Source: Spirochaetota bacterium
GTDB taxonomy: Bacteria > Spirochaetota > UBA4802 > JAGODF01
Direction of reading: 5' to 3'
NCBI GenBank assembly: GCA_029974015.1
Contig: JARKUF010000013.1
Location: 18,537 to 82,536, forward strand
DNA: 64,000 nucleotides
Shown here: one piece after another, positions 61,501 through 64,000 of the stretch
Layout of the letters: every line of letters starts with the position of its first letter
Numbering within the stretch: the stretch's first letter is position 1
Program-made: the position numbers and the translations under genes
Notes under the pieces: generated by a model
What the model saw: only the letters and a program-made list of their open reading frames with translations
Told to the model about the DNA's origin: nothing
Databases searched by the model: none

Positions 61501-62265
61501 ATGGAGATGATGTCCGGGAAAACGTTGAAATTGATGTTCGCATTAGTCTTTTCGGGCATCATCATCGCTGGATGCGGCGATGATGAAATATTCAACACTC
61601 TGAAGCGTGAAAGTGAATATCTGGACCCACAGCAGGACCATTCCGTGTATTTTCCAATATCCGACAGCGGCCAGGACAATCTTCACTTTGTTGATGGGGA
61701 TGATTCATATTACAAGGATATTCCGAGAAAAATAAAGTTCGTTGATAATCTTGACGGTACTATTACGGACGAAGTAACAGGGCTGGTTTGGATGAAGTGC
61801 ACAATGGGAAAAAATGCCGGGGTGGACTCTACTTCGGATTGTTCGGGCGAGCATGGGGAATACTCCTGGGGAGAAGCTTATAATGCCTGTGAAAACCTGC
61901 ATCATGGAGGCAGAAGCGATTGGAAACTTCCGGCATATGCGGAATTGTTTTCGATAATTGACTTTGGCAAACTTGGCAATGATATGCGGGCAATAGATGA
62001 AAATTATTTCCCAAATACTGAATATGTTGATAATTACAACAGACCTGGTGGAGACCCACTTATCGATCCAGACCCTAACTGGTCAATGTTTTGGACAATC
62101 CTGACTATTGGGTTTGGAGCGGATTTGAAATGGTACTGGACAACTTCAAAATGGGGCGATCAGGGGAGCGCTCATGTGATTAATTTTGATGATGGTTACA
62201 CGGCATTTCATGGCGTTGCATCGAAAGACTACCATTATGTGCGATGCGTAGCCAATACCCGGTGA
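61501..62265 (+). CDS. DUF1566-domain lipoprotein
   Basis: A protein of about 254 residues (start uncertain: ATG at 61480, 61501, 61507 or 61510). The signal peptide ends in FSGIIIAGC, a good lipobox. The mature part is a DUF1566 (Lcl C-terminal, C-type-lectin-like) domain: GTITDEVTGLVWMKC, AYNACENLHHGGRSDWKLPA, YWTTSKW and YHYVRCVANTR. Surface or periplasmic location is expected. The family is often amplified in environmental genomes and of unknown ligand. Confidence 0.75.
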   Translation: MEMMSGKTLKLMFALVFSGIIIAGCGDDEIFNTLKRESEYLDPQQDHSVYFPISDSGQDNLHFVDGDDSYYKDIPRKIKFVDNLDGTITDEVTGLVWMKCTMGKNAGVDSTSDCSGEHGEYSWGEAYNACENLHHGGRSDWKLPAYAELFSIIDFGKLGNDMRAIDENYFPNTEYVDNYNRPGGDPLIDPDPNWSMFWTILTIGFGADLKWYWTTSKWGDQGSAHVINFDDGYTAFHGVASKDYHYVRCVANTR

Positions 62266-62295
62266 TAGGATTTAAGGAGAACTTTAAAATATTTA

Positions 62296-62400
62296 CTTAG
62301 AAGTTCCCATAAATTTAATTACTGGCATACTCAAGACTCTGGTTTTTCTCCAGACAAAGGCGGACGGAAAACTTGATTCTTTGAGATTATCTTAAGTTGC
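62296..62400. repeat. Dispersed palindromic element, copy 11
   Basis: TTAGAAGTTCCCATAAATTT, then ACTGGCATACTCAAGACTCT, then GGTTTTTCTCCAGACAAAGG, and CGGACGGAAAACTTGATTCT with GAGATTATCTTAAGTTGC. Same order as copy 1 plus a decayed GC core. It separates the two DUF1566 genes. Confidence 0.65.
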
Positions 62401-62401
62401 T

Positions 62402-62926
62402 ATGGGAAGAATACTCACAATTCTTTTAATTATTTTTCTTGGGGCCGCAATTGTTTACGGCAGCCGGTCGTATTTCGTATCTGGCGCTACGGTGATCGAT
62501 AATCATACCGGGTTGCGTTGGACGCGCTGCAGCATGCTCTCAGGCGAAACAATCGATGTGAGCAGGGGATGTACCGGCAATCCGGTTAAGTATACATGGG
62601 AAGGTGCGATTAATGCCTGTGAACACCTTGAGCTTGCCGGTATCTCTAACTGGAGGCTTCCCAATGTCCGGGAGCTCCAGAGCATAGCGACTCATTACCG
62701 TTTTAGGACACCGATGATCGATCCAAGGGTATTTCCTAATACGGTAGATGGTCAGTACTGGTCGTCAACCACGTATAACGAATCAAAGACTGATGTAAAT
62801 CCCGATGCCGGGGACTATGCATGGGTGTTTGACTTTTACTATGCCAATATCACTCCCGTGCATAAAGAATACGGCGCTAATCATACTGCATACGAAGTTT
62901 ATGTCCGCTGTGTTTCCGGCCCATGA
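62402..62926 (+). CDS. DUF1566-domain protein with N-terminal helix
   Basis: A 174-residue protein with an N-terminal signal/anchor helix (ILTILLIIFLGAAIVYGSRS) and a DUF1566 domain: VIDNHTGLRWTRCSM, INACEHLELAGISNWRLPN, QYWSSTTYN and AYEVYVRCVSGP. It is a shorter relative of the gene upstream and may have arisen by duplication. The ATG directly follows repeat copy 11. Confidence 0.75.
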   Translation: MGRILTILLIIFLGAAIVYGSRSYFVSGATVIDNHTGLRWTRCSMLSGETIDVSRGCTGNPVKYTWEGAINACEHLELAGISNWRLPNVRELQSIATHYRFRTPMIDPRVFPNTVDGQYWSSTTYNESKTDVNPDAGDYAWVFDFYYANITPVHKEYGANHTAYEVYVRCVSGP

Positions 62927-62988
62927 GCGTTCGCTTCAGCCGGAGTATTGGTCCTCAAGCGCACGAAACGCCTGCCGGTAGAAGATAT

Positions 62989-63822
62989 TTAAATATCCAG
63001 ACAGATTAAACACACATCGTCGTCGAAACTTCGCCCCAAGCCGGACCATTCATCCGCCGTTGCCGCGATTGCGGCCACGCAATCGTCGGGAGGAAGCGCC
63101 CGGGTGTCTTTGAGCACAGTGTGGAACCGTTTTTCTCCGAAGAGCTCCCCGGCCGCATTGCGGGCCTCAATGATCCCGTCAGTAAAGAGGAGCAGCCGCG
63201 AGCCCGGTTCTGCCGTCGTTTCAAAGCGGGAAAATCCCAAATTCGGGTAAATCCCCATGGGGCGGCTTCGATTGTAGATGAAGCGAATGTCCCCTGTTTT
63301 CCTGTTTAAAAGGGGGAGGTGCCAGTGCCCGGCGTTGGATGAAACGATGCCGCCGGTTGCGGGGTCCAGGAGAAGGTAGTTTGCCGTGATGAAGTGGTTG
63401 TTCGAATGCTTGCAGAGCTCGCGGTTGATTGAGGAGAGGAATTCCTCGGGCCTTCCGGCATGCCTGTTGTTCATGGAGAAGGCGATTTTCAGCATGGCCC
63501 CGATGAGGGAAGCCGGCATGCCATGTCCCGCTACATCCGCAATGATGACGCCCAGCCGTCCGTCTTCCAGGATGTGGAAATCGTAGAAGTCGCCGCCAAC
63601 GGCGTTAATGGGCTGATACTTTACCGCTATATCTATGCCGGGAACTCGGGGAAAGGATGTTGGAAGGATGGAGGACTGTATCTCCCGGGCGACGGAAAGT
63701 TCCTTCTGGTATTCGATGAGCTTGCGCTTCTTTTCGGCGGACTTTTTAAGCTCAACAAAACTGTTGACCCTGGCAAGGAGTTCCTGGCGGTCGAAGGGCT
63801 TGGGGGCGACTCGCAGTCGCAT
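62989..63822 (-). CDS. PP2C/SpoIIE-type response regulator phosphatase, receiver domain cut off
   Basis: 277 residues from the ATG at 63822. The sequence begins in the last beta strand of a receiver domain (KPFDRQELLARVNSFVELKK), continues through a coiled coil with the RsbU-like AREIQSSILP motif, and ends in a SpoIIE/PP2C phosphatase domain (GGDFYDFHILEDGRLGVIIA, ADVAGHGMPASLIGAMLKI, LLLFTDGIIEARN). Everything before the conserved Lys-Pro of the receiver is missing: the sequence at 63803 and above is not receiver coding in any frame. The gene is therefore disrupted or rearranged, although its phosphatase part is intact. Its target would be an anti-sigma-factor antagonist. Confidence 0.72.
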   Translation of the reverse strand: MRLRVAPKPFDRQELLARVNSFVELKKSAEKKRKLIEYQKELSVAREIQSSILPTSFPRVPGIDIAVKYQPINAVGGDFYDFHILEDGRLGVIIADVAGHGMPASLIGAMLKIAFSMNNRHAGRPEEFLSSINRELCKHSNNHFITANYLLLDPATGGIVSSNAGHWHLPLLNRKTGDIRFIYNRSRPMGIYPNLGFSRFETTAEPGSRLLLFTDGIIEARNAAGELFGEKRFHTVLKDTRALPPDDCVAAIAATADEWSGLGRSFDDDVCLICLDI

Positions 63823-64000
63823 AGCCTTAAGTGACGGTGACAGTCCGTCCTTGTAGCGGCCGCAAAACGCTACATGAGGCCAATATTAGGGATTATCACT
63901 CCGTGTAAAACCTTCACGCCGACGCCATCGAGCGTGATTGACGGAGGTAGGTTACTCGCTACGCCGTGAGGCGGGCGGGAGAAGGGCCTGAGGCCGAGGC
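63803..64000. other. Hairpin-rich region replacing the receiver domain
   Basis: Three successive hairpins: GCGACT(63806-63811)/AGTCGC(63815-63820), GACGG(63833-63837)/CCGTC(63845-63849) and TGTAGCG(63852-63858)/CGCTACA(63868-63874). The remainder to the window edge has stops in all frames and no gene that I can support. It could be the end of a mobile element or another repeat family. Confidence 0.45.

Noticed and set aside
1..64000. CRISPR arrays, rRNA, tRNA, transposases, phage genes
   Set aside because: None was found; the repeated elements are palindromic and irregularly spaced, not CRISPR-like.

Overview
The window comes from the chromosome of a Gram-negative (diderm), probably anaerobic or microaerobic environmental bacterium. 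Diderm markers are a type II secretion (T2SS) operon, lipoprotein signal peptides, a PorV/UPF0164-type outer-membrane barrel and a periplasmic NrfHA nitrite reductase. An aldehyde:ferredoxin oxidoreductase and NrfHA point to anaerobic metabolism. RNase Y with its YmdB-family partner, the folP-cdaA-ybbR-pdxJ order, a UPF0164-like barrel and Leptospira-like acyl-CoA synthetases fit an uncultured spirochaete lineage best. A deltaproteobacterium-like host is not excluded. There is no rRNA, tRNA, CRISPR array or recognisable transposase; gene density is high and most neighbouring genes overlap or nearly touch.

Layout. 1-6.3 kb: a multi-PAS histidine kinase (cut by the left edge) with its receiver protein, a DHH phosphoesterase, a glycerophosphodiester phosphodiesterase, an unknown protein and a CorC-type CBS protein. 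6.3-10.5 kb: recO, purB, a SUMF1-fold protein without the catalytic cysteines, and a FecR-domain secreted protein. 10.6-12.7 kb (minus): a multispanning flippase-like protein overlapping a radical SAM/SPASM protein. 13.1-15.3 kb: nrfHA. 15.3-17.5 kb (minus): queE, an unusual radical SAM protein with a 54-residue partner, and a YkgJ-type cysteine-cluster protein. 17.8-21.9 kb: dus, aroQ, pgk, tatC. 22.2-30.2 kb: a second PAS/GAF kinase, two tandem long-chain acyl-CoA synthetases, coaD and pta. 30.2-35.5 kb: rny, ymdB-like, dxs, tlyA. 35.6-41.1 kb: a FlgD-Ig-like protein, a PorV-like barrel, folP, cdaA, ybbR, pdxJ and two small envelope proteins. 41-53.3 kb (minus): a T2SS operon read C-E-F-G-H-I-J-K-L-M-N with no secretin gene, ending in a translationally coupled ispH-ubiA fusion. 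54-64 kb: a VKOR-DsbA fusion, a membrane PAS/GAF/GGDEF cyclase, a secreted thermonuclease, an AOR with a small helical partner, two DUF1566 envelope proteins, and a PP2C/SpoIIE regulator whose receiver domain is cut off at the right edge.

The most striking non-coding feature is a family of about eleven palindromic elements confined to intergenic DNA. Each carries a CCGCCCGCC/GGCGGGCGG core, and several carry GGCAACCTCTAA-like ends. Other points of interest are the IspH-UbiA fusion tied to the secretion operon, a probable ATC start codon for pta, a leader before rny with two 26-codon ORFs and switch-like pairing, a 20-bp hairpin between gspF and gspG, and a hairpin array that replaces the receiver domain at the right edge. 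Domain and start assignments were made by reading the sequence; no database search was run.
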